Translations under genes and position numbers: made by a program
Shown: positions 24,637 through 32,855 of the stretch, in pieces
How positions within the stretch are numbered: the first letter of the stretch is position 1
How the letters are laid out: the number at the start of each line of letters is the position of its first letter
Origin: Hydrogenophaga sp.
GTDB taxonomy: Bacteria > Pseudomonadota > Gammaproteobacteria > Burkholderiales > Burkholderiaceae_C
Assembly: GCF_025699295.1 (NCBI RefSeq)
Contig: NZ_JAILWB010000030.1
Coordinates: forward strand, 1-42,532
Direction: 5' to 3'
Length of the DNA stretch: 42,532 nucleotides
The notes under the pieces: model-generated
Told to the model about the DNA's origin: nothing
What the model saw: the letters and a program-made list of their open reading frames with translations, nothing else
The model's database searches: none

Positions 24637-24671
24637 AAAAACCGCCCCAAGTTTGAACTTGAAGGCGGTTT
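24637..24671 (-). terminator. Intrinsic terminator of the rplM-rpsI operon
   Basis: AAACCGCC (24639-24646) pairs with GGCGGTTT (24664-24671), and an inner CAAGTT/AACTTG stem (24648-24653, 24656-24661) extends the hairpin. Read on the minus strand a run of T follows the stem (A-run at 24637-24641 on plus). It lies just after the rpsI stop codon at 24693. Confidence 0.8.
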
Positions 24672-24692
24672 CTGGAGCATGTGCAGCCGGCT

Positions 24693-25085
24693 TTAGCGCT
24701 TGCTGAACTGCTTGCGGCGACGCGCGGAGCGCAGACCGACCTTCTTGCGTTCCACTTCGCGCGCATCGCGCGTCACGAAACCCGCCTGCGACAGACCCGG
24801 CTTGAGCGTAGCGTCGTAGTCGATCAGGGCGCGGGTGATGCCGTGGCGCACGGCACCGGCCTGGCCGGATTCACCACCACCGTGCACGTTGACCTGGATG
24901 TCGAAGGTCTCGGCGTGGTTGGTCAGCAGCAGCGGCTGCTTCGCGATCATGATGGAGGTCTCGCGGCCGAAATAGGCCTGGATGTCCTTGCCGTTGACCG
25001 TGATCTTGCCACTGCCTTTTTTCAGAAACACGCGCGCGACGCTGGATTTGCGACGGCCGGTTCCGTTGTTCCATTCACCAATCAT
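24693..25085 (-). CDS. rpsI: 30S ribosomal protein S9
   Basis: The 130-residue S9 protein: GTGRRKSSVARVFLKKGSGK near the N-terminus, VHGGGESGQAGAVRHGITRA and the basic C-terminal tail RKKVGLRSARRRKQFSKR that reaches tRNA in the P site. Co-transcribed with rplM 12 bases upstream; the terminator at 24637-24671 ends the unit. Confidence 0.98.
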   Translation of the reverse strand: MIGEWNNGTGRRKSSVARVFLKKGSGKITVNGKDIQAYFGRETSIMIAKQPLLLTNHAETFDIQVNVHGGGESGQAGAVRHGITRALIDYDATLKPGLSQAGFVTRDAREVERKKVGLRSARRRKQFSKR

Positions 25086-25097
25086 CTCAAGGCTCCT

Positions 25098-25529
25098 TTA
25101 GAGTTCCAGCACTTGCGGCTGTTGGGCGGTGTGCGGGTGCTCTGCACCGCCGTACACCTTGAGCTTCTTGATCATGGCGTAGCCGAGCGGGCCCTTGGGC
25201 AGCATGCCCTTGACGGCTTTTTCGAGTGCGCGGCCAGGGTGCTTGGCCTGCATGTCACGGAAGTTGGTGCCATAGATGCCGCCCGGGTAACCGGAGTGGC
25301 GGTAGTACACCTTGTCGAGGGCCTTGGTGCCCGTGACGCGGAGCTTGGCTGCGTTGATGATGACGATGAAGTCACCGGTATCGACGTGAGGCGTGTAAAT
25401 GGCCTTGTGTTTGCCGCGCAGACGGAGAGCAACTTCACTGGCTACTCGTCCGAGGACCTTGTCGGTCGCGTCAATCACAAACCACTCGTGCGTCACGTCA
25501 GCGGGTTTGGCGCTGAACGTTTTGGTCAT
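25098..25529 (-). CDS. rplM: 50S ribosomal protein L13
   Basis: The 143-residue L13 protein: EWFVIDATDKVLGRVASEVA, YTPHVDTGDFIVIINAAKL, YYRHSGYPGGIYGTNF and KGMLPKGPLGYAMIKKLKVY. First gene of the rplM-rpsI operon. The promoter at 25654-25683 leaves a ~115-base leader. L13 can regulate this operon in other bacteria by binding the mRNA leader; no specific site was identified here. Confidence 0.98.
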   Translation of the reverse strand: MTKTFSAKPADVTHEWFVIDATDKVLGRVASEVALRLRGKHKAIYTPHVDTGDFIVIINAAKLRVTGTKALDKVYYRHSGYPGGIYGTNFRDMQAKHPGRALEKAVKGMLPKGPLGYAMIKKLKVYGGAEHPHTAQQPQVLEL

Positions 25530-25653
25530 GAGTTTTCTCTTGAAGAGTTGGTTCGGCGGCTCTTTTCCACGGTCGGTCGTTCTCTGACGGAACGCTCTTA
25601 GGTGGGGTCTGGATACTTCGCCGCGGAGCCAGCAGTTCGCTGCGAAGCCCTCG

Positions 25654-25683
25654 ATTGTACGAAATATCGGACCGGGCTGGCAA
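25654..25683 (-). promoter_or_regulatory. Sigma-70-type promoter of rplM-rpsI
   Basis: Read on the minus strand, TTGCCA (25683-25678) and TACAAT (25659-25654) are separated by 18 bases; each matches the consensus at five of six positions. Transcription would start near 25647, about 117 bases before the rplM ATG. Confidence 0.65.
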
Positions 25684-25735
25684 ACCGGCGGCCGCCAGCG
25701 GTCGGGCGGCGCGATCCAACGGCTACCATCGGGGC

Positions 25736-26653
25736 ATGTTCAGTTACCGACACGCCTTCCACGCGGGCAACCACGCCGATGTGCTCAAGCACATCACGCT
25801 GATTGCCACGCTGCGACACCTGATGCAGAAGGATGCGGGGCTGACAATGGTCGACACCCATGCCGGGGCCGGGCTCTACCGGCTCGATGGGGATTACACC
25901 GAAACCGGCGACGAGGCCAGGGACGGCGTGGTCAAGCTCATGGGTGCCTTGCGGGCAGCCGACCGCCCGGCGGCGCAGGCCGTTGCACCGGCCATTGACG
26001 ACTACCTCGACCTGATCGCCAGCTACAACCCATCCGGGGCGTTGCGCGTCTACCCTGGCTCGCCCTTCGTGATGCACCAGCTGCTGCGGGCCGAGTCGCG
26101 CGACCGGCTCAAGCTGTTCGAGCTGCACCCGACCGACAGCCGCACGCTCACGGCCAACATCGCACAGCTGGAAGCGGGGCGGCAGATCGTGGTGGCGCGC
26201 GAGGACGGCTTCGAAGGTCTCAAGCCACTCCTGCCGCCGCCACCGTCGGCCACGGGATCCAAGCGCGCACTGGTGCTGATCGATCCAAGCTACGAGATCA
26301 AAAGCGATTACTCGAAAGTAAGCGCCTGCATACAAGACGCCATCAAGCGCTTTCCCACGGGGACCTACCTGGTCTGGTACCCGGTGATTCCCCGCCCGGA
26401 GGCGCACGACCTGCCGCGCCGCCTGCGCACGCTGTCCAACCAGGCTCAACGGCCCTGGCTCCAGGCGACGCTGGCCATCGGCCAGGACCCGACCCACGGC
26501 CCGGACGACCGACCCGGACTGACCGCCAGCGGCATGTTCGTGATCAACCCGCCGCACACGCTCAAGGGCGTGCTGCAGGCCGCACTGCCACAGTTGCTCA
26601 CCCATCTCGGGCGCGGTCGTGGCAAGTCGCAGGCGCTGGAATCGGGCGGCTGA
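25736..26653 (+). CDS. rlmJ: 23S rRNA (adenine(2030)-N6)-methyltransferase RlmJ
   Basis: RlmJ methylates A2030 of 23S rRNA with SAM. The 305-residue protein starts MFSYRHAFHAGNHADVLKH, with VDTHAGAGLYRL as the SAM-binding motif, YPGSPFVMHQLLR, FELHPTDSR and the catalytic LVLIDPSYEIKSDYSK. The motif reads DPSYE rather than the DPPYE of E. coli, keeping the catalytic Asp. ATG 25736 fits the family start. It is divergent from rplM, and its promoter must lie within the shared 206-base gap. Confidence 0.93.
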   Translation: MFSYRHAFHAGNHADVLKHITLIATLRHLMQKDAGLTMVDTHAGAGLYRLDGDYTETGDEARDGVVKLMGALRAADRPAAQAVAPAIDDYLDLIASYNPSGALRVYPGSPFVMHQLLRAESRDRLKLFELHPTDSRTLTANIAQLEAGRQIVVAREDGFEGLKPLLPPPPSATGSKRALVLIDPSYEIKSDYSKVSACIQDAIKRFPTGTYLVWYPVIPRPEAHDLPRRLRTLSNQAQRPWLQATLAIGQDPTHGPDDRPGLTASGMFVINPPHTLKGVLQAALPQLLTHLGRGRGKSQALESGG

Positions 26654-26666
26654 GCACCCCGCCGGC

Positions 26667-27350
26667 TCACTGCGGCCGCGCCAGTGACATCGTCCAGTAG
26701 CGGCCGTAGTCGCTGCCGCTGCGCTGCACGCAGCTCACGCCCACGTCACGGTAATCGGCGCGCATGATGTTCGCGCAGTGGCCCGGACTGGCCAGCCAGG
26801 TGCCCATCGCCGCCGACACCGTGGACTGCCCCGCAGCGATGTTCTCGCCCGCCCAGGACCAGGCATAGCCTTCATCGGTGATGCGCCGCGACGCGCTGCG
26901 GCCGTCCAGCCCCGTGTGTGAGAAGTAGTTGTTGGTCGCCATGTCGATCGAATGGCGCGCGGCCGCCGAAAACAGCCGGTCGTCCCAGGCCAGCGGCGCC
27001 GCCACGGGCATGAGCGTGCCACCACAGCTGCGCGCCGTGGCACGCGCCGCGTTGATCTGCTGCAGCAGGCTGTTGCGGAATTCGGGCAGGCCGCAGCTGG
27101 TGCCGGCGTCCAGGGCCAGCAAACCCGACCCGCTGCCGGTCGCACCGCCCGAACCGCCCGCCGCGCTGGCGGCCATGGGGCCCACGGCGAGACCGCCGGA
27201 CCCGACCTCCCCGCCAATGTCTCCGTCGCCCCCACCGCCGCCACAGGCCGTCAGGCAAAGTGCCGCGCCAGCGGCGGCGGCCAGTCGCCGGATCACGGCG
27301 GGGCGCGCAAAGAAGGACACACGAGAGGGGTGACTGGGTGGATTGACCAT
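26667..27350 (-). CDS. CAP (SCP-like) domain lipoprotein
   Basis: The 227-residue product has a signal peptide with lipobox LTAC followed by an all-Gly stretch, then a ~70-residue Gly/Ser linker, and a CAP domain of ~135 residues. Visible family motifs are LQQINAARA, ARHSIDMATNNYFSHTG (His), WAGENIAAG (Glu) and WLASPGHCANIM (His), the tetrad-type residues of CAP proteins. Four Cys could form disulfides. Bacterial CAP proteins are outer-membrane or extracellular with mostly unknown roles. It ends 13 bases past the convergent rlmJ stop. Confidence 0.85.
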   Translation of the reverse strand: MVNPPSHPSRVSFFARPAVIRRLAAAAGAALCLTACGGGGGDGDIGGEVGSGGLAVGPMAASAAGGSGGATGSGSGLLALDAGTSCGLPEFRNSLLQQINAARATARSCGGTLMPVAAPLAWDDRLFSAAARHSIDMATNNYFSHTGLDGRSASRRITDEGYAWSWAGENIAAGQSTVSAAMGTWLASPGHCANIMRADYRDVGVSCVQRSGSDYGRYWTMSLARPQ

Positions 27351-27417
27351 GTGCCGACTCTACGGTCGGGCCCGCAACCCCCGGTAAGCGGATGTAGTCG
27401 GCCACCGCTTGTCCGGC

Positions 27418-27442
27418 GGCGCGACCGCGCTTCGGTCGCGCC
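27418..27442. promoter_or_regulatory. GC-rich hairpin upstream of the paa promoter
   Basis: GGCGCGACCG (27418-27427) pairs with CGGTCGCGCC (27433-27442) across a CGCTT loop, giving a perfect 10-bp stem. It lies between the divergent CAP lipoprotein and paa genes and may insulate their transcription; no T-run follows. Confidence 0.35.
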
Positions 27443-27459
27443 CGGCCCCGGCGTTGCAA

Positions 27460-27496
27460 AATTAGCCGACCGATCGGTTGGTTAATTGCATATACT
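27460..27496. promoter_or_regulatory. TetR-type (PaaR-like) operator overlapping the paa promoter
   Basis: A palindrome centred between 27473 and 27474 spans 27460-27487, with core ACCGATCGGT (27469-27478) and 12 of 14 symmetric pairs matching. A -10 box TATACT follows at 27491-27496, so a bound repressor would cover the -35 region. In beta-proteobacteria phenylacetate genes are controlled by the TetR-family regulator PaaR, whose sites are of this kind. No paaR gene is in the window, so the regulator would act from elsewhere. Confidence 0.65.
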
Positions 27497-27533
27497 TGCA
27501 CCTGCCCCCGAAAACCGGGGTCAGGAGACGCCG

Positions 27534-28547
27534 ATGTACACCCAGTCCTTCAACGTGCCCGATGCCGACGGCCAGTCCGGTGCGCCACTCAGGGCCGTGC
27601 CCCACGACACCGCCTTGCAGGCCCATTTCGACGCGGCGATCGACGCCGACGGCAAGATCGAACCACGCGACTGGATGCCCGATGCCTACCGCAAGACGCT
27701 GGTGCGCCAGATCAGCCAGCACGCGCACAGCGAGATCGTCGGCATGCTGCCCGAGGGCAACTGGATCTCGCGCGCACCCAGCCTCAAGCGCAAGGCCATC
27801 CTGGTGGCCAAGGTGCAGGACGAGGGTGGTCACGGCCTGTACCTCTACAGCGCGGCCGAAACCCTAGGCACGAGCCGCGACCAGATGTTCGATGCACTGC
27901 ATTCGGGCAAGGCCAAGTACAGCTCGATCTTCAACTACCCCACGTTGACCTGGGCCGACGTGGGTGTGATCGGCTGGCTGGTGGACGGCGCGGCGATCAT
28001 GAACCAGATTCCGCTGTGCCGCTGCAGCTACGGCCCCTACGCGCGCGCCATGATCCGCGTCTGCAAGGAAGAGAGCTTCCACCAGCGCCAGGGCTACGAG
28101 GCGCTGCTGGTCATGATGCAGGGCACGGCCGAGCAGAAGGCCATGGTGCAGGACGCGGTGAACCGCTGGTGGTGGAAGTGCCTGGCCATGTTCGGCCCAC
28201 CCGACGCCGACAGCCCGAACAGCGTGCAGGGCATGCGCTGGGGCATCAAGCGCATCAGCAACGACGACCTGCGCCAGAAGTTCGTCGACGCCACCGTGCC
28301 GCAGGCCGAGGTGCTGGGCGTGACCCTGCCCGACCCCGACCTGAAGTGGAACGAAGCCCGCGGCCACCACGACTACGGCCAGATCGACTGGGACGAGTTC
28401 TGGGCCGTGGTCAACGGCGACGGCCCCTGCAACAAGGAACGCCTGGCCACGCGCGTGAAGGCCTGGAACGACGGCGCCTGGGTGCGCGAAGCCGCGCTGG
28501 CGCATGCCCGCAAACAACAGGAACGCGCCATGAAGGAGGCCGCATGA
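27534..28547 (+). CDS. paaA: 1,2-phenylacetyl-CoA epoxidase, catalytic subunit PaaA
   Basis: PaaA is the di-iron catalytic subunit of the PaaABC(D)E monooxygenase that epoxidises phenylacetyl-CoA. The 337-residue protein shows iron-ligand-type segments DEGGHGLYLY (Asp96-His100 region) and KEESFHQRQGYEAL (Glu179-His183 region). AGGAG at 27523-27527 precedes ATG 27534. It is the first gene of a five-gene operon; its stop overlaps paaB by four bases (ATGA). Confidence 0.96.
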   Translation: MYTQSFNVPDADGQSGAPLRAVPHDTALQAHFDAAIDADGKIEPRDWMPDAYRKTLVRQISQHAHSEIVGMLPEGNWISRAPSLKRKAILVAKVQDEGGHGLYLYSAAETLGTSRDQMFDALHSGKAKYSSIFNYPTLTWADVGVIGWLVDGAAIMNQIPLCRCSYGPYARAMIRVCKEESFHQRQGYEALLVMMQGTAEQKAMVQDAVNRWWWKCLAMFGPPDADSPNSVQGMRWGIKRISNDDLRQKFVDATVPQAEVLGVTLPDPDLKWNEARGHHDYGQIDWDEFWAVVNGDGPCNKERLATRVKAWNDGAWVREAALAHARKQQERAMKEAA

Positions 28548-28879
28548 CATCCAGCCCTCACCCCAACCCTCTCCCAGCGGGAGAGGGGGCGAAGTCCCTG
28601 AAGGAATGGCCCCTGTGGGAGGTTTTCGTGCGCAGCAAGCAAGGCCTGGAGCACAAGCATTGCGGCAGCCTGCACGCCAGCGACGCGGTCCACGCGCTGC
28701 AGATGGCGCGCGACGTCTACACGCGCCGCCAGGAGGGTGTGAGCATCTGGGTCGTGCCCTCGGCCACCATCACCGCCAGCGAGCCCGACAGCAAGGACAG
28801 CTTCTTCGACCCGGCGGCCGACAAGGTCTACCGCCACCCGACCTTCTACGAGATCCCCGACAAAGTGGGGCACATGTGA
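28544..28879 (+). CDS. paaB: 1,2-phenylacetyl-CoA epoxidase subunit PaaB, with inserted N-terminal repeat peptide
   Basis: PaaB is a small structural subunit bridging PaaAC heterodimers. From residue ~19 the protein is typical: KEWPLWEVFVRSKQGLEHKH, GSLHASDAVHALQMARDVYT, EGVSIWVVPS, KVYRHPTFYEIPDKVGHM. The first ~18 residues, MTSSPHPNPLPAGEGAKS, are not PaaB-like; they are encoded by a hairpin-forming repeat at 28555-28599 that also occurs in uvrA. Length is 111 residues versus about 95 in the family. ATG 28544 overlaps paaA, and no better start exists downstream of the repeat. paaC overlaps by one base. Confidence 0.93.
   Translation: MTSSPHPNPLPAGEGAKSLKEWPLWEVFVRSKQGLEHKHCGSLHASDAVHALQMARDVYTRRQEGVSIWVVPSATITASEPDSKDSFFDPAADKVYRHPTFYEIPDKVGHM
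28555..28599 (+). repeat. Short palindromic repeat inserted in frame at the paaB 5' end
   Basis: The ~45-base element contains the hairpin CTCTCCC-AGC-GGGAGAG preceded by CCCTCACCCCAACC and followed by GGGGCGAAGTCCCTG. In the paaB frame it reads PHPNPLPAGEGAKSL. A second copy lies in uvrA at 42467-42511, differing by two C/T changes on the 5' side, a matching A/G change in the stem, and a one-base indel. Confidence 0.85.
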
Positions 28880-29730
28880 TGGTCTCGGCGCCCACCCACG
28901 CCCCGATCGGCTACCTGCTGCACCTGGCGGACAACGCCCTGGTGCTGGGCCAGCGCAACGCCGAGTGGTGTGGCCACGGCCCCATCCTCGAGGAAGACCT
29001 GGCCCTGGCGAACAACAGCCTGGACCTGCTCGGACAGGCGCGCCTGCTGTACCAGCACGCAGCCGCGCTCATCAACAACGACGCGGACCTCGCGCAGCGC
29101 TTCCTCCACCTCCAGGGCGCGCGCGTCGAAGGCCGCCTCACCGAAGACACGCTGGCCTATTTTCGTGACACCGCCGAGTTCCGGAACCTCACGCTGCTGG
29201 AGCTGCCCCACCACGGGCCGCTGGCCGGCACCGCTTCGGGCGACCGCGACTACGCCACCACCATCGCGCGCAACTTCCTCTACAGCGCGCTCATGGTGCT
29301 GACGTGGCAGCGCCTGCAGACCTCGGCCGATGCGCAACTCGCGGCCATCGCGGCCAAGTCGCTCAAGGAAGTCCGGTACCACCTGCGCCACGCCAGCGAC
29401 TGGCTGGTGCGCTTTGGCGATGGCACGGAAGCGTCGCACGCTCGGGCACAGACCGCACTGAACCACCTGCTGCCGTATTGCCAGGAGTTCTGGACCGGCA
29501 GCGAGGCAGAGACGCAGGCGACGAACAACGGCACCGGCGTCGACCTGCCGGGCCTGAAGACGGCGTGGGATGCGCTGGTAGACGACACGCTGAACGCGGC
29601 CACGCTCGCACGCCCGGCCAGCGACGGCCACGTCACCCAGGGCAAGCTGGGGGTGCACTCCGAGCACATGGGTTTCCTGCTCGCGGAGATGCAGAGCCTG
29701 GCGCGCGCGCATCCGCAAGCAGTCTGGTGA
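28879..29730 (+). CDS. paaC: 1,2-phenylacetyl-CoA epoxidase subunit PaaC
   Basis: PaaC is the non-catalytic ferritin-like partner of PaaA. The 283-residue protein has GYLLHLADNALVLGQRNAEW, PILEEDLALANNSLDLLGQA and SLKEVRYHLRHASDWLVRFG, all family segments. ATG 28879 overlaps the paaB stop by one base (TGATG). It ends just before paaD. Confidence 0.96.
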   Translation: MVSAPTHAPIGYLLHLADNALVLGQRNAEWCGHGPILEEDLALANNSLDLLGQARLLYQHAAALINNDADLAQRFLHLQGARVEGRLTEDTLAYFRDTAEFRNLTLLELPHHGPLAGTASGDRDYATTIARNFLYSALMVLTWQRLQTSADAQLAAIAAKSLKEVRYHLRHASDWLVRFGDGTEASHARAQTALNHLLPYCQEFWTGSEAETQATNNGTGVDLPGLKTAWDALVDDTLNAATLARPASDGHVTQGKLGVHSEHMGFLLAEMQSLARAHPQAVW

Positions 29731-29735
29731 TCACC

Positions 29736-30263
29736 ATGGCACCCGCCGTCGTCGAGCGCGATCACGCCGCCATCTGGGCGGCGCTGGCCGACCTGGCCGA
29801 CCCGGAGATTCCGGTGGTCAGCCTGCGCGAGCTCGGCATTCTGCGCGACGTGCGCACCGGAGCCGACGGCGTGCCCGAGGTGGTGATCACACCCACCTAC
29901 AGTGGCTGCCCTGCCATGGGGCAGATCGAGGACGACGTGCGAGCCGCGCTCACGACCGCAGGCCTGTCGGCCCGTGTGGTCACGCAGCTCGCGCCGGCCT
30001 GGACCACCGACTGGATGAGCGAGACCGCGCGCGAGAAGCTGCGCGCCTACGGGATCGCGCCGCCGCAAGGCGGCGGCGGCGAACACTGCAACGGCAACGT
30101 GCTCAAGTTCGCGCGCCAGAAACCGCGGCACGAGACGGTGCCTTGCCCGCAGTGCGGCTCGACACACACGACCGAAACCTCGCCCTTCGGGTCCACCGCG
30201 TGCAAGGCCATGTACCGCTGCCTCGATTGCCTGGAACCCTTCGACTACTTCAAACCGTATTGA
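29736..30263 (+). CDS. paaD: PaaD, Fe-S maturation factor of the epoxidase
   Basis: PaaD is a MIP18/SufT-family protein needed to mature the epoxidase system. The ~175-residue product has an N-terminal DUF59-type domain (LADLADPEIPVVSLRELGIL, VVITPTYSGCPAMGQI) and a C-terminal zinc-ribbon-like region with VPCPQCGSTHT and CLDCLEPFDYFKP. ATG 29736 is used; a GTG at 29727 overlapping the paaC stop (GTGA) is an equally possible start. paaE follows after four bases. Confidence 0.92.
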   Translation: MAPAVVERDHAAIWAALADLADPEIPVVSLRELGILRDVRTGADGVPEVVITPTYSGCPAMGQIEDDVRAALTTAGLSARVVTQLAPAWTTDWMSETAREKLRAYGIAPPQGGGGEHCNGNVLKFARQKPRHETVPCPQCGSTHTTETSPFGSTACKAMYRCLDCLEPFDYFKPY

Positions 30264-30267
30264 CGCC

Positions 30268-31380
30268 ATGAGCACAGCAGCCCCCCGCGGTTTCCACGAT
30301 CTGCCCATCGCCCGCATCAGCCCCGAGTCGGCCGGCGCGGTGGCCATCACGTTCGCGGTCCCGCCCGCACAGCGCGAGATCTTCGCGTTCGAACCCGGGC
30401 AGTTCCTCACCGTGCGCGCCACCATCGACGGGCAGGACGTGCGGCGCAGCTACTCCATCAGCAGCCCGCGCAGCCTGCTCACACGGCACGGCGAACTCAC
30501 ACTGGGCATCCGGCCGGTGGAAGGCGGCGTGTTCTCCAACTGGGCCGCCACCGAACTCAAGGCCGGCGACACGCTCAAGGCCATGCCGCCGGACGGCCGC
30601 TTCACGGTGCACAAGCCGCGCGCTGTGCACCGCGTGGGCTTTGCGGCCGGTTCGGGCATCACGCCCATCCTCTCGCTCATGGCCAGCACGCTGGAGGAGT
30701 CACCCACAACGAAGTTCACGCTGGTGTATGGCAACCGGCGCATGGGCAGCGTGATGTTCAACGAGGCGCTGCAGGACCTGAAGGACCGGTATGCCGACCG
30801 GCTCACGCTGATCCACATCCTGTCGCGCCAGGCGCAGGAGGTGCCCTTGCTCGAAGGCCGCATCGACGGCGACAAGGTGCGCGCCCTGATCGACACGCTG
30901 CTGCCCGTGGCCAGCATGGACGAGGTCTTCATCTGCGGACCCGAGGCCATGATCGAGGCGACCGAGAAGGCCCTGCTGGACGCCGGCGTGCGACCCGACC
31001 GCGTGCACACCGAACGGTTCACCTCGCCCACACTGGAGGCCTTGCCCGCGACCCAGCGCCGCGCTGCAGTGCTCGGGCACCCGGCCGTTCCCACCGAGGG
31101 CGAGGTGGCGCTGACCGTGGTGCTCGATGGCAAGCCGCACGAGCTGCGCATGAACCGCGACGAGCGCGTGCTGGACGTCGCCCTCAACGCCGGCCTGGAC
31201 CTGCCCTGGTCATGCCGGGGTGGCGTGTGCTGCACCTGCCGCGCCAAGGTGATGGAAGGCGCGGTGCAGATGGAGAGGAACTTCACGCTCGAACCCTGGG
31301 AAACCGACAAAGGCTTCGTGCTGAGTTGCCAGGCCCGCCCCACCACCGACCGCGTGGTGGTGAGCTACGACGAGCGGTAG
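30268..31380 (+). CDS. paaE: 1,2-phenylacetyl-CoA epoxidase reductase subunit PaaE
   Basis: PaaE passes electrons from NADPH to PaaA. The 370-residue protein has an N-terminal flavin domain (QDVRRSYSISSPRS), an NAD(P)-binding domain (GFAAGSGITPILSLM, EVFICGPEAMIEA) and a C-terminal [2Fe-2S] ferredoxin domain with cysteines 316, 321 and 324 in CRGGVCCTC and the last Cys in LSCQARP (~354). It ends the operon, 17 bases before the convergent RlpA-like gene. paaZ, paaK and paaFGHJ are not in the window. Confidence 0.96.
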   Translation: MSTAAPRGFHDLPIARISPESAGAVAITFAVPPAQREIFAFEPGQFLTVRATIDGQDVRRSYSISSPRSLLTRHGELTLGIRPVEGGVFSNWAATELKAGDTLKAMPPDGRFTVHKPRAVHRVGFAAGSGITPILSLMASTLEESPTTKFTLVYGNRRMGSVMFNEALQDLKDRYADRLTLIHILSRQAQEVPLLEGRIDGDKVRALIDTLLPVASMDEVFICGPEAMIEATEKALLDAGVRPDRVHTERFTSPTLEALPATQRRAAVLGHPAVPTEGEVALTVVLDGKPHELRMNRDERVLDVALNAGLDLPWSCRGGVCCTCRAKVMEGAVQMERNFTLEPWETDKGFVLSCQARPTTDRVVVSYDER

Positions 31381-31397
31381 AGTCCGAGCGCCGCCTC

Positions 31398-31826
31398 TCA
31401 GGGCGCGAGCAGCACCACCGGACCCACACCGGCCTGGATCAGGCCGATCGCCGATGCCGCCGCATGGCTCAGGTCGATGACACGGCCCTTGACGAATGGC
31501 CCACGGTCGTTGATGCGCACCGTCACCGCCCTTCCCGTGACGGCGTGGCGCACGCGCACACGGGTGCCGAACGGCAGCGTCTTGTGCGCGGCCGTGAGTT
31601 CGTTCATGTCGAAAGGCTCACCGCTTGCAGTGCGCCGGCCCTGAAACTTTCCCCCATACCAGGAGGCCATGCCGCGCTCCATTTCGCGCCCATCGACCGG
31701 CGACGCACCGGGTGCACCGGCGGTGTCAGCCATGGACGGCGCCCGCGTCGTGCAGCCTCCGAGCCATAGCACGGAGACCAGCATCAGCGCGAAGGCGGCC
31801 CTGAAACTCATGCGCCGCTGAAGCAT
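31398..31826 (-). CDS. RlpA-like lipoprotein (double-psi beta-barrel only)
   Basis: The 142-residue protein has a lipoprotein signal peptide with lipobox LGGC and a DPBB domain: GMASWYGGKFQGRRTASGEP, DMNELTAAHKTLPFGTRVRV and VRINDRGPFVKGRVIDLSHA. RlpA proteins cleave glycans lacking stem peptides at the septum. This copy lacks the SPOR domain of full-length RlpA, so septal targeting would need another route. A second ATG at 31811 (MSFRAAFALML) is also a possible start. Confidence 0.85.
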   Translation of the reverse strand: MLQRRMSFRAAFALMLVSVLWLGGCTTRAPSMADTAGAPGASPVDGREMERGMASWYGGKFQGRRTASGEPFDMNELTAAHKTLPFGTRVRVRHAVTGRAVTVRINDRGPFVKGRVIDLSHAAASAIGLIQAGVGPVVLLAP

Positions 31827-31967
31827 GGAACGGTATGCATTGCTGCTTCGGTCTGATTCATGGTGGGCAAATGCGTTGAGGACAGGATGTCATGCCGACA
31901 AGCGGTTTCCAGCGCGGACAAGACCTCGCGGTTTTACCAGAACGAGGCGCGCACGGCCATGATGGAG

Positions 31968-32855
31968 TCAGTGCCCTGCTGCCGGCCCGGCAAATCGACG
32001 GCTCAGTTCCGGCCAGGCCGCTGCCCAGCAACACTGGTGGTCGAAGCCCGGCATCACCTGAATGACGGGGGAACGCGTGGGCTCCCTGTCCTGGCCAGAG
32101 GCTCCCATCAGAAAGCTCGTCAAAACGCTGCCTGGCACCACCAGGTCCTTTTGACCCACGAAGTGCCATTGCGGCAAAGACGCCAGCCGTGAGGCCACAT
32201 CCTTCGGATTGAGCGAGGCTTGCAGGGGCGACACGCGCTGCGTCCGCGCCCAGAGATCGGTATCCAGCGTGCCAGCCACTGTCACCAGTGCCGCCACGTC
32301 GCTGCGTCGCGTCGCCAGCAAGGCCGCCACCGCAGCGCCGCCGGAGTAACCCACCAGCACCAGTTCGGAAGCGCCATATCTGCGCCTGAGTTGCTCCACG
32401 GCATCGTTCATTGACTCGATGACTTCTGGCGCAAAGCGGTGGCTGCCCCAATACTTCTGCTGGCAACCCTTGAACGACGGGCCAAAGGTGTATTGGCAGG
32501 GCCTTGCGATGTAGACCACACCGGCACCCATGTCGGCCACAGCCAGGCGAAAGCCCAGCGGATCGACAGGCGTCGGCGCAAACGAGGGCGTGTGCCGGTC
32601 GAGCCATGCCAGTCCATCGCCCTCGATGTAAACCGTCAATCGTTGAGCGCGCTGCAAGCTGCCCGGCACGAAGGCCTGGATATCGAAAACGCGCCCAGGC
32701 AACACGAGAGATCGCCAGCCCTGCTCCGTCGCCCACTCCATCGTGCGAGTGCCGCGCGCTTGCGGTGAAGGGACGGCGCAGCCATGCAGCAACAGCAACG
32801 CGAGCGCAGCGGCGAAGGTCCGCCGCAACCAGGTGTCGCAGGTCAGAACGCCCAT
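31968..32855 (-). CDS. Alpha/beta-hydrolase lipoprotein
   Basis: The 295-residue product has a lipoprotein signal (ALALLLLHGC, lipobox LHGC) and an alpha/beta-hydrolase core: TVYIEGDGLAW, nucleophile Ser in LVLVGYSGGAAVAAL, acidic residue candidate in WHFVGQKDLVVP, and His in MPGFDHQCCWAA. Extra cysteines (RPCQYTFGPSFKGCQ, HQCCW) fit disulfide formation in the periplasm. Its start lies within the end of the autotransporter gene on the same strand (13-base overlap), so translation is coupled. Substrate is unknown. Confidence 0.75.
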   Translation of the reverse strand: MGVLTCDTWLRRTFAAALALLLLHGCAVPSPQARGTRTMEWATEQGWRSLVLPGRVFDIQAFVPGSLQRAQRLTVYIEGDGLAWLDRHTPSFAPTPVDPLGFRLAVADMGAGVVYIARPCQYTFGPSFKGCQQKYWGSHRFAPEVIESMNDAVEQLRRRYGASELVLVGYSGGAAVAALLATRRSDVAALVTVAGTLDTDLWARTQRVSPLQASLNPKDVASRLASLPQWHFVGQKDLVVPGSVLTSFLMGASGQDREPTRSPVIQVMPGFDHQCCWAAAWPELSRRFAGPAAGH

